Under the pieces are notes generated by a model. The model saw only the letters and a program-made list of their open reading frames with translations. It had not been told where the DNA came from and searched no databases. The translations under genes were made by a program, and so were the position numbers. DNA of 49,151 nt. It comes from Alteromonas sp. LOR (GTDB taxonomy: Bacteria > Pseudomonadota > Gammaproteobacteria > Enterobacterales > Alteromonadaceae). The DNA lies in the NCBI RefSeq assembly GCF_000753865.1, contig NZ_JQFW01000007.1:1-49151 (forward strand). Direction: 5' to 3'. Positions 13,877 through 23,237 of the stretch are shown one piece after another (position 1 is the stretch's first letter; each line of letters starts with the position of its first letter).

Positions 13877-14379
13877 CTAACACTCTGATTTTTGGAAACT
13901 CTGCGTCTGGAAAATCAACCCTCGCCAAAGGGCTTGCGAATACATACGGTGTCGCCCATTTAGACTTAGACACCATAGCGTGGCAACCGCAATCGCCACC
14001 AGCGCGAATGCCCATGGCAGAGTCTAAAGCGTTGATAGATGCGTTTGTAAATACACATACTCACTGGGTAATTGAAGGATGTTATTCTGATTTATTAGCG
14101 CTTGTTACTCCTTTGGCCAGTAACGTGCTTTTTCTCAATTTATCCGCTAATGACTGTATACAAAATGCCAAAAACAGGCCTTGGGAGCCACATAAATACG
14201 AGAGTAAGGACGCCCAAGACGCCAACTTAGATATGCTTATACACTGGATTTCGCAATACACCGAACGCACTGACACATTTTCAAAAGCGGCTCATGAACA
14301 CCTATTTAATAGCTTTGAGGGCAACAAGCGTATGTTTCAGTCGAACCAAGCAAAGGCTCGTTGGCTCTCGCAGCAATGA
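13870..14379 (+). CDS. P-loop NTPase, adenylate-kinase/topology-modulation-like
   Basis: A 169-residue protein with Walker A GNSASGKST (residues 9-17), then LDLDTIAW and EGCYSDLL as in small kinases related to the FlaR/topology-modulation group. The ATG overlaps the phosphatase gene by 7 bases, so the two proteins are made together and may act on related phosphorylated substrates; that pairing is inference. Confidence 0.8.
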   Translation: MLTNTLIFGNSASGKSTLAKGLANTYGVAHLDLDTIAWQPQSPPARMPMAESKALIDAFVNTHTHWVIEGCYSDLLALVTPLASNVLFLNLSANDCIQNAKNRPWEPHKYESKDAQDANLDMLIHWISQYTERTDTFSKAAHEHLFNSFEGNKRMFQSNQAKARWLSQQ

Positions 14380-14477
14380 AACTTAAGGCTCAGACACATA
14401 CGCTTACGTTGTTTTAGCTAATGGCTTTACTAAATGCACTATAATTACAATTCGGCATACCAATATGGAGTATTCTG

Positions 14478-14651
14478 ATGCCCCCATTTATTCGTATCAC
14501 CATTGCGTTATTATTTCTATTTGCTGCGTTATTCTCATACAGCATGGGCTTTGAAACGGGTCTGTTTGCTCTTGTCGTACTTGGCTTTATCTTTGAGGCA
14601 GGGTTTTGGTTAGGGCTTTTCCCAATAAAAAGAAGAAAGCAAAAATTTTAG
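14478..14651 (+). CDS. Small two-helix membrane protein (57 residues)
   Basis: ATG 14478 is preceded by GGAG eight bases upstream. The peptide MPPFIRITIALLFLFAALFS... has two hydrophobic helices (about residues 5-22 and 27-47) and a very basic end (PIKRRKQKF), so it is probably an inner-membrane miniprotein with a cytoplasmic tail. Composition and ribosome binding site support coding; function unknown. Confidence 0.6.
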   Translation: MPPFIRITIALLFLFAALFSYSMGFETGLFALVVLGFIFEAGFWLGLFPIKRRKQKF

Positions 14652-14783
14652 TGCATCACTCTGCGGCCACCGGTTTGCTTGCCAATTTGAGCAACAGCTT
14701 GAGCACCTGTTTGAGCATAGGCTTAATCAGAGATTTTATCTCGGGTTTAATAGCAGTTTAGTTTGCAGATCGGTTTATAGCTT

Positions 14784-14879
14784 TTTGAGGTCTTGGCTGT
14801 TCGAGGTCTTAGCTGTTTGAGACCTTTGCTTTTTGAGGTCTAAGCTGCCTGACACTTTAACTGTTGAAAATTTAACCAG
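14784..14879. repeat. 16-bp minisatellite, six diverging copies
   Basis: Exact 16-base spacing of units such as TTTGAGGTCTTGGCTG, TTCGAGGTCTTAGCTG and TTTGAGGTCTAAGCTG, decaying rightward to CCTGACACTTTAACTG and TTGAAAATTTAACCAG. TTTGAGC-type motifs at 14697-14735 may be older copies. It occupies the 350-base gap before the SGNH hydrolase gene, where nothing else is seen. Confidence 0.9.
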
Positions 14880-14998
14880 TCTATTTTACATTAACCACTC
14901 TTGAATTAAGTAAACGGACACAAATTCTACTGCGCTGGTGTCATTGCGCTGATGTTATTGGAGTGGGGTCCTCACTTACCCAGCACGGACGTACCTCA

Positions 14999-16477
14999 AT
15001 GACCAAAATATTTACTATAGGCGACAGCATTTCCCAAGGCTTTATGTCAGGCAGTGCCGCTAACACGCGACTCAGTTACAGCACACTGCTTGCCGATGCG
15101 CTTGGCGAACCCAACTACCGTTACCTTCGCTGGGACGAGCGCTATAAAACAAAAATCGATTTAGAACGCATTTTTAGGGCGCTGGAAAGGAAGTTCGGCG
15201 CTAACATTCGTGGCCTCGAATGGCTAAATGCATTTTCAGTGATTAATAGCGTGCTCGATCAGGCTGAAGACTTTTTCGAGCGTGGTGACGGCATGCCGGG
15301 TAAACCCGTGGGTAGCGATTTCGACTCGCAAGGTTTTCACAATGTGGCCGTAGAAGGGATGGATGTGGGCGATGCCTTTATGGTCACTCCCCGCTCATGC
15401 CTAGATGTGATAGCAAACAGCACCGCCACCGGCGATGGCTACCTTCAAGCCGTGAGTACGCCTTTTTCCAGAAATGCCTATCGCGTACTTAACCCATTAG
15501 GCGATAAAGGATTAGACACCTTCGGCAACTTTACCGCCGTTGACTGGCTTAAGCATTGCGCGAGAGAAGAAGGCGTTGAAAATCTCTGCCTGTGGCTTGG
15601 CGCCAATAACGCGCTAGGCACGGTGTTAAGCCTCAATATAGCCCAAACACCAAACGACCCCGAACGAGTGCTACAGGCTTCGCGCAAGGAGCGTAGCCAA
15701 TGGAATTTATGGCACCCCAACGACTTTCACGCCGAATACGACATGCTGTTAAACAAGGTTGTTGACGCTATGGCAGACAATAAGGAAAGTGACTGGAAAG
15801 TTTTCGTTGGCACGGTTCCTTTGGTCACTATTGCGCCTATTGCCAAAGGAATGGGCGAAAAGCGGGTAATAACCGATCCTTCTCGGCCTGATAAAAAGGC
15901 CCTTTATTATGAGTTTTATTCTTATTTTCCGCTGTCAGAATCAGCTGCAAAGGGTTGTGGTAAATACCTCCCGTTTAGAGATGCGGTATTCATCGATAAA
16001 ACTATCGTCGAGTTTAATCGCAGTATTAAAGCGTTGGTGGCCGCTAAAAATGACGCTTTAGGTAGCGAGCGCTTTCATATTGTTGATATTGGTAATGACT
16101 TAACTGAAATGGCGTGGAAACGTAATTTTGGAGAGCCTACCTACCCACTGCCCGAGGCTTTACAGTTTATTTATCCTCCCATCGACACCAAGTATTACGA
16201 TACATCGACTGAAGGCGACATTTTATCTGGCGGTATTTTTAGCCTAGACGGGGTGCACCCTACAGCGATAGGGCAAGGCATCATTGCCGACGCATTTCTC
16301 AAAGAAATACAAAACGCCCGGCCCAATGAATCGGTAACACCGCTTAATTGGCAAAACATTATTGCAAGCGACTCATTACGACAAAAACCCATTACCTTAA
16401 TGAGCGAATTGTATGAGCACGATAAGCTGGTGAAATTTATTTGCTCCGTGGGCGATATTATTCGCTTTAGAGACTAA
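14999..16477 (+). CDS. SGNH/GDSL-family hydrolase
   Basis: A 492-residue protein from ATG 14999. Block I is FTIGDSISQG (catalytic Ser10), block III is LWLGANNALG (Asn of the oxyanion hole) and block V is SLDGVHPTAIGQG with the catalytic Asp and His. No signal peptide is evident. It is much longer than typical 200-residue GDSL esterases, with large insertions between blocks I and III. The substrate is unknown. A GTG at 14963 would extend it by 12 residues but has a poorly spaced ribosome binding site. Confidence 0.85.
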   Translation: MTKIFTIGDSISQGFMSGSAANTRLSYSTLLADALGEPNYRYLRWDERYKTKIDLERIFRALERKFGANIRGLEWLNAFSVINSVLDQAEDFFERGDGMPGKPVGSDFDSQGFHNVAVEGMDVGDAFMVTPRSCLDVIANSTATGDGYLQAVSTPFSRNAYRVLNPLGDKGLDTFGNFTAVDWLKHCAREEGVENLCLWLGANNALGTVLSLNIAQTPNDPERVLQASRKERSQWNLWHPNDFHAEYDMLLNKVVDAMADNKESDWKVFVGTVPLVTIAPIAKGMGEKRVITDPSRPDKKALYYEFYSYFPLSESAAKGCGKYLPFRDAVFIDKTIVEFNRSIKALVAAKNDALGSERFHIVDIGNDLTEMAWKRNFGEPTYPLPEALQFIYPPIDTKYYDTSTEGDILSGGIFSLDGVHPTAIGQGIIADAFLKEIQNARPNESVTPLNWQNIIASDSLRQKPITLMSELYEHDKLVKFICSVGDIIRFRD

Positions 16478-16495
16478 TGTGTGTGTTAGTTCGCA

Positions 16496-17770
16496 TTATG
16501 CCAACCATTTCCACCAAACAAAGACCAGCAAAAATCCGAATAAATATATAAGCCCCATATAGCTTATTGCCGTTACCCATTTGCTTGGGGCGGCGTCTTC
16601 ATGCAGCTGACTTCGGGCCACTAATCTATGGTTAAGCCACGCAAAAACTGGGGTTGTCACAAAAGCGAGGGTCATCGCAAACCCTAGCATGGCTAACAGC
16701 GCTGATTTAAAAAATAGCACTATGGCAAAACTTATCGCTGCCATAACAAGCAGCACTATTGTAACCAGAGCGTTCTGAGAGCCTTTTTCACTGTTTGCTG
16801 CTTCGCCCGCTTTTTTCGGTAAAAGCAGCGAAATACCCTCTGCGACCACTCGCGCATAACCATCGTAAACGGTCAGCGCCGAGCCGAAAATACACAGAAA
16901 GGCCACCAGCGCTATAAGCCCATGGGCCCATTCACCAATGGTGGCTGAATACATGCTAATAAGCTGATGAGAAAACCCTATGCCGCTTGTGGCCAGAGGC
17001 GTGCCGCTTGAATAGAGTACCAACGCACCTAGCCCTAAAAACAGCATGGCAAGCAACACCGTTACGCCGTAGCCAAGGTTGAAATCGAACAGCGCGCTTT
17101 TAGGAGTAACCGCTTTGTCTTTGCACTGGCGCTTTAGCCACAGCGACGTAATTGACGATATTTCGATAGGCGCAGGCATCCAGCCCATGGTAACAACTAA
17201 AAATCCGAGGGTTGCTAACGTCCATGGAGAAGGAGGTGTCTCTTTGGGCGTAACCGGGGCGTACCCCACTAGGGCAACAACAAACACCACAATAGTCGCT
17301 AACACCAAGATGCCCATTATGCCCTTAGCAATATTGTCTAGGCCTTCAAAATGCCCTGCTAACAAAATGATTAAAATAAGGCCCAATACCAAGGATGAGG
17401 AGAGTGTGATCGCGATATCGAAAGGCACAAAATATGAAAGTAAACTGGCGGCGAACAGTAAAAGTGCGGCGGCATTCACCACAGAGGCGAGCATATTTAA
17501 GCACAGCGCCGACGCTAAATAGCGCTTACCCATACTAAGATACCCCTGCTGCAGGGTGTTCTGAGTGCTTATGGTGTAGCTTACCCCGGCCCTAAAAAAA
17601 GGGTACTTCAGTATATTTACCACAAGAATGAGTATGGCCAGCTGCCAGCCAAACTTAGCCCCTGCCTGCGTTGACGCTACAAGGTGACTTCCTCCAACGG
17701 CCGCTGTGGCCATGAGCACTCCGGGCCCAAGGAGCGATAAGAGTGCCCGAAAACGGGAAATTAGCGACAT
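16496..17770 (-). CDS. Divergent Nramp-family transporter
   Basis: A 424-residue protein with about eleven membrane helices and the overall Nramp (LeuT-fold) pattern. The first helix reads GPGVLMATAAVGGSHLVASTQAG, where metal-transporting members have DPGN. The sixth-helix region reads MGWMPAPIEIS, where a conserved metal-ligand Met precedes P-H. The canonical Asp and Asn ligands of helix 1 are therefore absent. It probably belongs to a diverged branch whose substrate may not be Mn2+ or Fe2+. An in-frame TTG at 17779 is an alternative start. Confidence 0.8.
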   Translation of the reverse strand: MSLISRFRALLSLLGPGVLMATAAVGGSHLVASTQAGAKFGWQLAILILVVNILKYPFFRAGVSYTISTQNTLQQGYLSMGKRYLASALCLNMLASVVNAAALLLFAASLLSYFVPFDIAITLSSSLVLGLILIILLAGHFEGLDNIAKGIMGILVLATIVVFVVALVGYAPVTPKETPPSPWTLATLGFLVVTMGWMPAPIEISSITSLWLKRQCKDKAVTPKSALFDFNLGYGVTVLLAMLFLGLGALVLYSSGTPLATSGIGFSHQLISMYSATIGEWAHGLIALVAFLCIFGSALTVYDGYARVVAEGISLLLPKKAGEAANSEKGSQNALVTIVLLVMAAISFAIVLFFKSALLAMLGFAMTLAFVTTPVFAWLNHRLVARSQLHEDAAPSKWVTAISYMGLIYLFGFLLVFVWWKWLA

Positions 17771-17891
17771 AAATGGCAAGGTGCTCTCTTAACTATTAGC
17801 AAACGATGAGCAAAGATAACAGGTTAATTACACAGGGAAAAGGTTAACTCATTTCTACTAGCGAGACGCATCAGGTATCAGTAAACGGCGG

Positions 17892-19235
17892 TTAAAAGCT
17901 GTACATTGCACCTGTGAAAACAAACGCACTGTTATCGCTATAGTCGCCGCGCTCAAAGCCCCGCCCTTTAAACAAATACGCACCGCCAATAGCCAAGCGC
18001 AAATTAGGTAATACGTTATAGCGCCATCTAGCCTCTACTTGATGGCCGATAAAATCATCCACACTTTCAGGGGCTTTTTGATACCACATGGCTTTATAGC
18101 CAAGCAGTACATGGTGGGCGCCTGCAGGTTTGCTAATGCTGCGCAACCCTACCGTTTTCAAGTTTCTACGGGGCATGGCTTGATACACATCCGTTGGCCC
18201 AAAATCAAAACGCCTAACACCAAATAAACTGTCGAAATTCTCAATTCTGTTGTCTGACGTATCGTTATCACCACTGATGTAATCTACCTCGGCGCGTAAA
18301 AAGGTATTGGCAGTAATCTTTTTGCCTAGATAGCCAAAAAGCATGTAGGCGCGAACGTCTTTATCTAGAGTGTCATCGGCGGCTCTGGTTTCTCTTGCGG
18401 TTCCAGTTTGACCGACTATCTCTACGTTGCCCTTCCAACCATGACTAAACGCTTTGGTATAATCTACGGATAAGGTATACAAATCTCTGTTATTCGTGGC
18501 TAACTGGTCGCCGTCATCTTCTTTTAGCCAGTAGCTTTGTAACTTTACATTGTCATCGGGAGAGGCGATGTATGCGCCGAATAACCGTCTCTCGCTGTAG
18601 CTTTTATCAAATGCTCGCTCATTTGCATCAACACTTGCTGCATCAAGAGGAAAACGCACCACAGGCTGAATATATATACCACTGACATTCCACTGTGAGA
18701 ATGTGGCGTCTACCACTACCCCGTCGTAACTGTTTGTAGCATTGCGATAGATGGTTTTTGCTAGCAGGCGACGGCTGCCGTAATCAAGCTCCATACGCCC
18801 TACTTTGATGGCGTCTATATTGGCTAGTGAGGTTGGCGCATAAGAGACATAGAACTGCACAGGCTCCAGTGTATTGACCTGATTGGCACCCAATGTGGGG
18901 TCGTTATCATCAAGAAATGCTCTGGAGTCTCTTACGTCTAAAGTCGCGCTAATATTGTTGTAGCTTACCGTAGTGTTAACAATGATTCGGGTAGAAATAC
19001 GCTCATTGTTTTGCTCGCGCTGCTCACGCGTAGTAGGAAAAATAGGGTTGTGCAGCGACTCATAGCGCACTCTTAGTGAGCCTGATACGTCCACATGCAC
19101 TTGGTTGTCGTTGTGTATCGCTGTATCCGCTAACGCATTATTAGCCACAAGTGGCGACACTATAATCAGCGCTATAGAGAAAAGAAAGAAAGGAAAAGCG
19201 AAGAGTAAAGGTAACCGACTATAAAAAGAACGCAT
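17892..19235 (-). CDS. Alginate-export-like outer-membrane porin
   Basis: A 447-residue protein with a signal peptide (hydrophobic residues about 8-35, ending ANNALADT) followed by alternating beta strands and a C-terminal aromatic end (AMYSF), an outer-membrane barrel. The segment HVDVSGSLRVRYESL...ISTRIIVNTTVSYNN and the VGRMELDYGSRRLL motif fit the alginate_exp barrel family, which passes anionic sugars or other small molecules. Start ATG 19235 is preferred over TTG 19241. It ends a minus-strand run behind the binding protein and a second porin. Confidence 0.78.
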   Translation of the reverse strand: MRSFYSRLPLLFAFPFFLFSIALIIVSPLVANNALADTAIHNDNQVHVDVSGSLRVRYESLHNPIFPTTREQREQNNERISTRIIVNTTVSYNNISATLDVRDSRAFLDDNDPTLGANQVNTLEPVQFYVSYAPTSLANIDAIKVGRMELDYGSRRLLAKTIYRNATNSYDGVVVDATFSQWNVSGIYIQPVVRFPLDAASVDANERAFDKSYSERRLFGAYIASPDDNVKLQSYWLKEDDGDQLATNNRDLYTLSVDYTKAFSHGWKGNVEIVGQTGTARETRAADDTLDKDVRAYMLFGYLGKKITANTFLRAEVDYISGDNDTSDNRIENFDSLFGVRRFDFGPTDVYQAMPRRNLKTVGLRSISKPAGAHHVLLGYKAMWYQKAPESVDDFIGHQVEARWRYNVLPNLRLAIGGAYLFKGRGFERGDYSDNSAFVFTGAMYSF

Positions 19236-19335
19236 TAACAACCCATAAAGACCTAAAAAATTATGGGTTGTAATTATACGCAGAGCTACTCATAACGCAC
19301 TATCTGTTTACGTGTAGCGCGTTATTTGTATTGGG

Positions 19336-20133
19336 CTATCGTCTATCGTAGTGCACTTTTTTCTGAGGATGCTGGTAGTAGCCCTCTTTTAACAAGCGCT
19401 TAAACCGTGTCAGCTTGCCTTCTAATGTGAGCTCATCAATACCTTTATTGAATAGTGAAAGCACTAGCTGACTATTTTGCTTATCCTTAGGCACAAGAAG
19501 GTGGGTAGTGACGGTAGAAATATTAGGAGAAATAAGGGCCACGTTATCTCGCTCAGTGTCAGTGAATTCTCGCTCTAATAGATACCAACCCGTTAATTCA
19601 TCAATAGGGAAAATATCAATATCGCCATTGATTAGTGCTTCAAAGTTTTCCTGATCGCTTTCGCGTTTTACTACATTCTCATTGTTCTCTATAAAAGCAG
19701 CAATCTCATCGTTGTAGAGGTATCCCTCTGTAATACCCATTTTCAAATCGGCAATATCGCTTAACTCAGACCACGTACGTATTTCATTTTCGCTGTTCAC
19801 ATAAAAGACTAAACTTTCAGCGCTAATTGGCTTGCTGTGAAAAAACTCATTTTCTCTGGAGCGAACAAAATTGCCGTAAGATAGCGCATCATACTCACCG
19901 GCCAAGGTAGCTTCTAACGCTTCATCCCATGGCATTGATACATACTCAACCTGCACTCCAGTTTCTAACAGCGCATCAGTAATGATATGGTTTATATAGC
20001 CGCCATGCTGCATATTCGATGAGGTATAAGGCGCATACTCAGCGGTGGCTATTTTTAACTTTAACCACGCATGCCCGTGGCTCACCGATGGTATAAAGGC
20101 AAGTAAACATATAATGGTAAATACTGTTTTCAT
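19336..20133 (-). CDS. Periplasmic substrate-binding protein (SBP_bac_3 type)
   Basis: A 265-residue protein with a signal peptide to about residue 20 (SVSHG) and the family-3 binding-protein pattern: ATAEYAPYTS, then GGYINHIITDALLETGVQVEYVSMPWDEAL, LAGEYDALSYG and LINGDIDIFPID. Such proteins bind amino acids or related small solutes. No ABC permease or ATPase is nearby, so it may instead be a sensor-like or orphan protein. ATG 20133 is chosen because GGGGA lies six bases upstream. Its frame begins 18 bases after the end of the porin gene, suggesting an operon. Confidence 0.83.
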   Translation of the reverse strand: MKTVFTIICLLAFIPSVSHGHAWLKLKIATAEYAPYTSSNMQHGGYINHIITDALLETGVQVEYVSMPWDEALEATLAGEYDALSYGNFVRSRENEFFHSKPISAESLVFYVNSENEIRTWSELSDIADLKMGITEGYLYNDEIAAFIENNENVVKRESDQENFEALINGDIDIFPIDELTGWYLLEREFTDTERDNVALISPNISTVTTHLLVPKDKQNSQLVLSLFNKGIDELTLEGKLTRFKRLLKEGYYQHPQKKVHYDRR

Positions 20134-20151
20134 AATCATTCCCCTAAGCGC

Positions 20152-21294
20152 TTAGAAATAAATTCCAAGGTTAATATTAAGCCTGTGCGTGGTGTCTTGC
20201 AGGCCGCCGATGTCTAAGCCAATTCCCGGGCCACCGCTAAACCACATATTTTTGCCTCGAATGCTATCCACATACATGAATAATTTATCCCATCCCACGC
20301 TACAGCCATTCACCCACTGAGATGAGTTTTTACCTGAGGCATCATCACCCTTAGCAAGACTGAACTCTGAGTAGCATGTCATTGACGATATATTGTCAAA
20401 GTCGTATGGCACCGAGTAGATGAGGTTGGCCGAGTAGGTTTGTCCGTCTGCCGCTGCCAAAAAAGGAAAGGTAAACGAAGATAGCGCTAAACGATCGTCA
20501 GCCTGACCTTCAGGCGCAGCTAAGTTGTATTCGTAATTGATATACTGAAGTTCTACCTTAAAGTCATTTTGGGTATGACGCATGTGCAGGGCATAGGCAT
20601 TCATATCGCCACTGCTAGAGGTATCTAAGTTGAGAATATTACCATACTGATAAGACGCACCAATCTCAGTGGTAGCACCTCTAATAAAACGGCCAGTGTA
20701 ATTTGCACGCAAGTTATACTGTCCATCTTCTGAGTTTCTAAACTCACCATCGTCAGCAACATCGAAGGAATAACGACTAAACTTCGCAGCGTCGTTATAT
20801 TCATCGTTCATGAAGTAGGCCGCCTGAAAATCCCAGTTGCCTCGCGTATGATTTATTTTAACGCCAGCATCGTAGTCGTCTTCAAACCCTAGGTAGTAAT
20901 TGACTGAAAACCAGAAACTGTTACTGGCGAAGGGCTGTAAGCCAAAAGGCGTTTGCGTAATACCACCGGTAATCTCTGTACGATCGTTAAAGTGATAGGT
21001 TAGATCGGCAAAACGAACCGTATTGAAGTCGACATTTTCATACCAACGGTACTCCGCTTTATAGCTAAATTGATCAGATTCGCCAGCCACACCCAGTTTA
21101 AAGGATTCAAATTCAAAGCCGTCTCTAAAATCAGGGATAAGCCAGTCTTGATGCCCGTAGTTAACACGTGCATGACCAGAAAGAGTAAAAGGTAATTCGT
21201 CAGCTATCGCTGATTTGCTAAAGCCAATAGCTCCGATAGAGCAACCGATGCCACTACCGACAAGCAGCGATAGCGCGATGGGGAGTTTTTTCAT
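20152..21294 (-). CDS. Outer-membrane porin
   Basis: A 380-residue protein with a signal peptide to about residue 31 (SAIADE) and a beta-barrel-like body ending LNINLGIYF, whose terminal Phe is an outer-membrane assembly signal. FTLSGHARVNYG and EITGGITQTPFGLQPF are typical of carbohydrate- or anion-selective gammaproteobacterial porins. It is the first gene of a minus-strand group with a binding protein and a second barrel protein, an arrangement suggesting uptake of one shared solute. Confidence 0.82.
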   Translation of the reverse strand: MKKLPIALSLLVGSGIGCSIGAIGFSKSAIADELPFTLSGHARVNYGHQDWLIPDFRDGFEFESFKLGVAGESDQFSYKAEYRWYENVDFNTVRFADLTYHFNDRTEITGGITQTPFGLQPFASNSFWFSVNYYLGFEDDYDAGVKINHTRGNWDFQAAYFMNDEYNDAAKFSRYSFDVADDGEFRNSEDGQYNLRANYTGRFIRGATTEIGASYQYGNILNLDTSSSGDMNAYALHMRHTQNDFKVELQYINYEYNLAAPEGQADDRLALSSFTFPFLAAADGQTYSANLIYSVPYDFDNISSMTCYSEFSLAKGDDASGKNSSQWVNGCSVGWDKLFMYVDSIRGKNMWFSGGPGIGLDIGGLQDTTHRLNINLGIYF

Positions 21295-21733
21295 TGCAGT
21301 TCCTACAAGTAAATTGGCGACACAAGAGAAGAAGAAGGCTTACGAAAGGTGTTTGATTACCTAGCTTTCAAAAAATAATTCTACGCCGATAGATTTGCAG
21401 TAATGGTATCAGCCCAGCGCAAACCTTACAAAAATATAACGTATGACATTGACAGTTAATACGTTCGCCTTTGCGTGTGCAACACAGGCTTGTGTAATGC
21501 GGCCTTTTGCTACATAAGCTCCCAACAGGTTTTCTAACTAGAAAACAACCGCGTTACGACAGCACATTTCCCTATTTTGCATTCTTTATATCCCACACGT
21601 GGTCATGATATGTTTATGCGCTTAAGTAGGAACCGTATCTTTTTTTATTAACCTGCAAACGCACTTTTAACTCATTATAGTGTCTGAAACTTCTCGATGT
21701 AGTCTGCCACCGCGCAATGATAGAGGTAAAACA
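21295..21733. other. Divergent intergenic region
   Basis: It holds 440 bases between the porin and a plus-strand gene. It is AT-rich, with scattered promoter-like hexamers (TTGACA at 21449-21454 lacks a good -10). No RNA or repeat recognised. Confidence 0.4.
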
Positions 21734-22045
21734 ATGCATGCTATGAAACGTTCAATTCTTGCGGATATTGCTGCAATCGCTGCTATTGCGGCGCTCATTG
21801 CCGTGACTTTTTACTGGATTGAAGCGCGAAGAGAAGTCATCATTTTATGCGACAATTTCTATCCTGGTATATCAAAAGCCAATGTAGAGCGTCAGTTGAA
21901 CACCGCTGAGCTTTTAACGTGGCATACGGAATTTGTCGCTAACGGCAGCAGAATAGAAGCGTCCAGTCCGCTCCATTTTGGCATTATGCAGTGCAATATT
22001 AGTTTTAATAAACAAGACATCGTTTGGAGTGCCACTCTCGATTAG
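21734..22045 (+). CDS. Membrane-anchored small protein of unknown function
   Basis: A 103-residue protein from ATG 21734, with AGAGGT six bases upstream; a GTG 54 bases earlier is less likely. One helix (about residues 10-29, ADIAAIAAIAALIAVTFYWI) anchors a periplasmic domain of about 70 residues with two cysteines (CDNFYPGISKANVERQLN and MQCNISF). No family recognised. Confidence 0.65.
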   Translation: MHAMKRSILADIAAIAAIAALIAVTFYWIEARREVIILCDNFYPGISKANVERQLNTAELLTWHTEFVANGSRIEASSPLHFGIMQCNISFNKQDIVWSATLD

Positions 22046-22285
22046 GCAACAACCTGTTAGTGCGTGATTGAACGCGGTCATTTTATGCCTTGTACTGAAG
22101 TGGTTGTCACAATTTGGTGCAACGTTTACATAGCGGCAACACCTTGTTTACGGAAGAGATAAGAGTCGTAAAGGCATGCATACCATTCGCTGATTTGCCG
22201 ACTTTAAGTTAGCCGCTCCCCCCTATATTCCCGCATGTTGTAAACGTACAATTACACTGTGTATTCTTAACGCAAGTTCTTTATC

Positions 22286-22996
22286 ATGCAAAAACCAAAT
22301 CACAGTGTCATCGAAGATGTATTCGCTTTAGTTAGTGCGGGTTTATTTGTTGCGTTTGGCGTGTTCTTATTCCAGTCTCAAGACTTAATGGTAGGGGGTG
22401 CTGCAGGTTTAGCATTGCTTGGTACCTACGCAGTGGATATAGACTTTGGCGTACTCTTCTTTCTCATTAACATTCCCTTTTACGCCTTAGCGTGGACGCA
22501 AATTAGTAAGCGTTTCACTATCAATACTTTTATCTCTGTTACCACGGTATCGGTGCTTACCGAACAAATACCAGCCTTTGTTGATATAAGCCACGTGAAC
22601 CCATTTTTTGCCGCGGTATTTGGTGGCATTCTCATTGGTGTGGGTATGCTAATGATGTTTCGTCATAGCTCTAGCTTAGGTGGTATCGGCATTATGGCGT
22701 TCTTCTTACAACAGCGCTTTAATATACGAGCCGGTTTTTTCCAGCTATCGGTAGATAGCGTCATATTGTTATGCGCCTTACAGTTTATAGAATGGCATCT
22801 TGTGTTAATTTCTATTCTTGCAGCGCTTTGCCTTAACATGGTGATATCGCTTAATCACCGCCCAGAGCGTTACGCGCCGGTATCAAAAAACAAGAACAAC
22901 AGTAAAAGCGTGAGTAGTGCTGACGCTAACAACACCACACTCACAGGCGAACAGAACGAACATTTAGACAACGGATTACACCCTCAAAATAGCTGA
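22286..22996 (+). CDS. YitT-family membrane protein
   Basis: A 236-residue protein with five or six membrane helices in residues 1-190 and features of the YitT/DUF161 family (FQSQDLMVGGAAGLALL, GGILIGVGMLMMFRHSSSLGGIGIMAFFLQ). The last 45 residues are a polar, Asn/Ser-rich tail. The canonical C-terminal soluble DUF2179 domain is missing, so this is the short form. A strong terminator follows at 23069-23104. Confidence 0.85.
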   Translation: MQKPNHSVIEDVFALVSAGLFVAFGVFLFQSQDLMVGGAAGLALLGTYAVDIDFGVLFFLINIPFYALAWTQISKRFTINTFISVTTVSVLTEQIPAFVDISHVNPFFAAVFGGILIGVGMLMMFRHSSSLGGIGIMAFFLQQRFNIRAGFFQLSVDSVILLCALQFIEWHLVLISILAALCLNMVISLNHRPERYAPVSKNKNNSKSVSSADANNTTLTGEQNEHLDNGLHPQNS

Positions 22997-23068
22997 TGCA
23001 ACTTTAAACGTCTGGTGTGCTATCCGTTGGCCACACAACTCCAGCCAAATTGACGTGGCGCGCAAAAG

Positions 23069-23104
23069 AAAAGCCCGATTGACTCACATTAATCGGGCTT
23101 TTTT
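23069..23104 (+). terminator. Bidirectional rho-independent terminator
   Basis: Stem AAAAGCCCGATT (23069-23080), ten-base loop, AATCGGGCTTTT (23091-23102) followed by T's. On the minus strand the same hairpin is followed by CTTTTCTTTTG, so it can end both yitT and the minus-strand miniprotein. Confidence 0.92.
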
Positions 23105-23123
23105 GAATTGCTTATTTGTATTT

Positions 23124-23237
23124 TTACCGCTTAGGTACGTTGGCGTCTACTTTAGCTACTGCTTCTTTTTTAACAGGCGTTGGTGGACGACTTACTGCGC
23201 CACGGTTCACTCTCGGTCTTGAAAACGAAGTACGCAT
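23124..23237 (-). CDS. Basic 37-residue miniprotein
   Basis: ATG 23237 is preceded by GAGGT five bases upstream. The peptide MRTSFSRPRVNRGAVSRPPT..., ending DANVPKR, is Arg/Lys/Pro-rich and without a hydrophobic segment, so it is probably cytoplasmic or nucleic-acid binding. Its stop is about 20 bases from a strong terminator serving this strand, a layout that supports a genuine short gene. No homologue recognised. Confidence 0.5.
   Translation of the reverse strand: MRTSFSRPRVNRGAVSRPPTPVKKEAVAKVDANVPKR

Noticed and set aside
14963..14998. Longer N-terminus of the SGNH hydrolase from GTG 14963
   Set aside because: Its Shine-Dalgarno is too close, and the catalytic block I is normally very near the start in cytoplasmic members.
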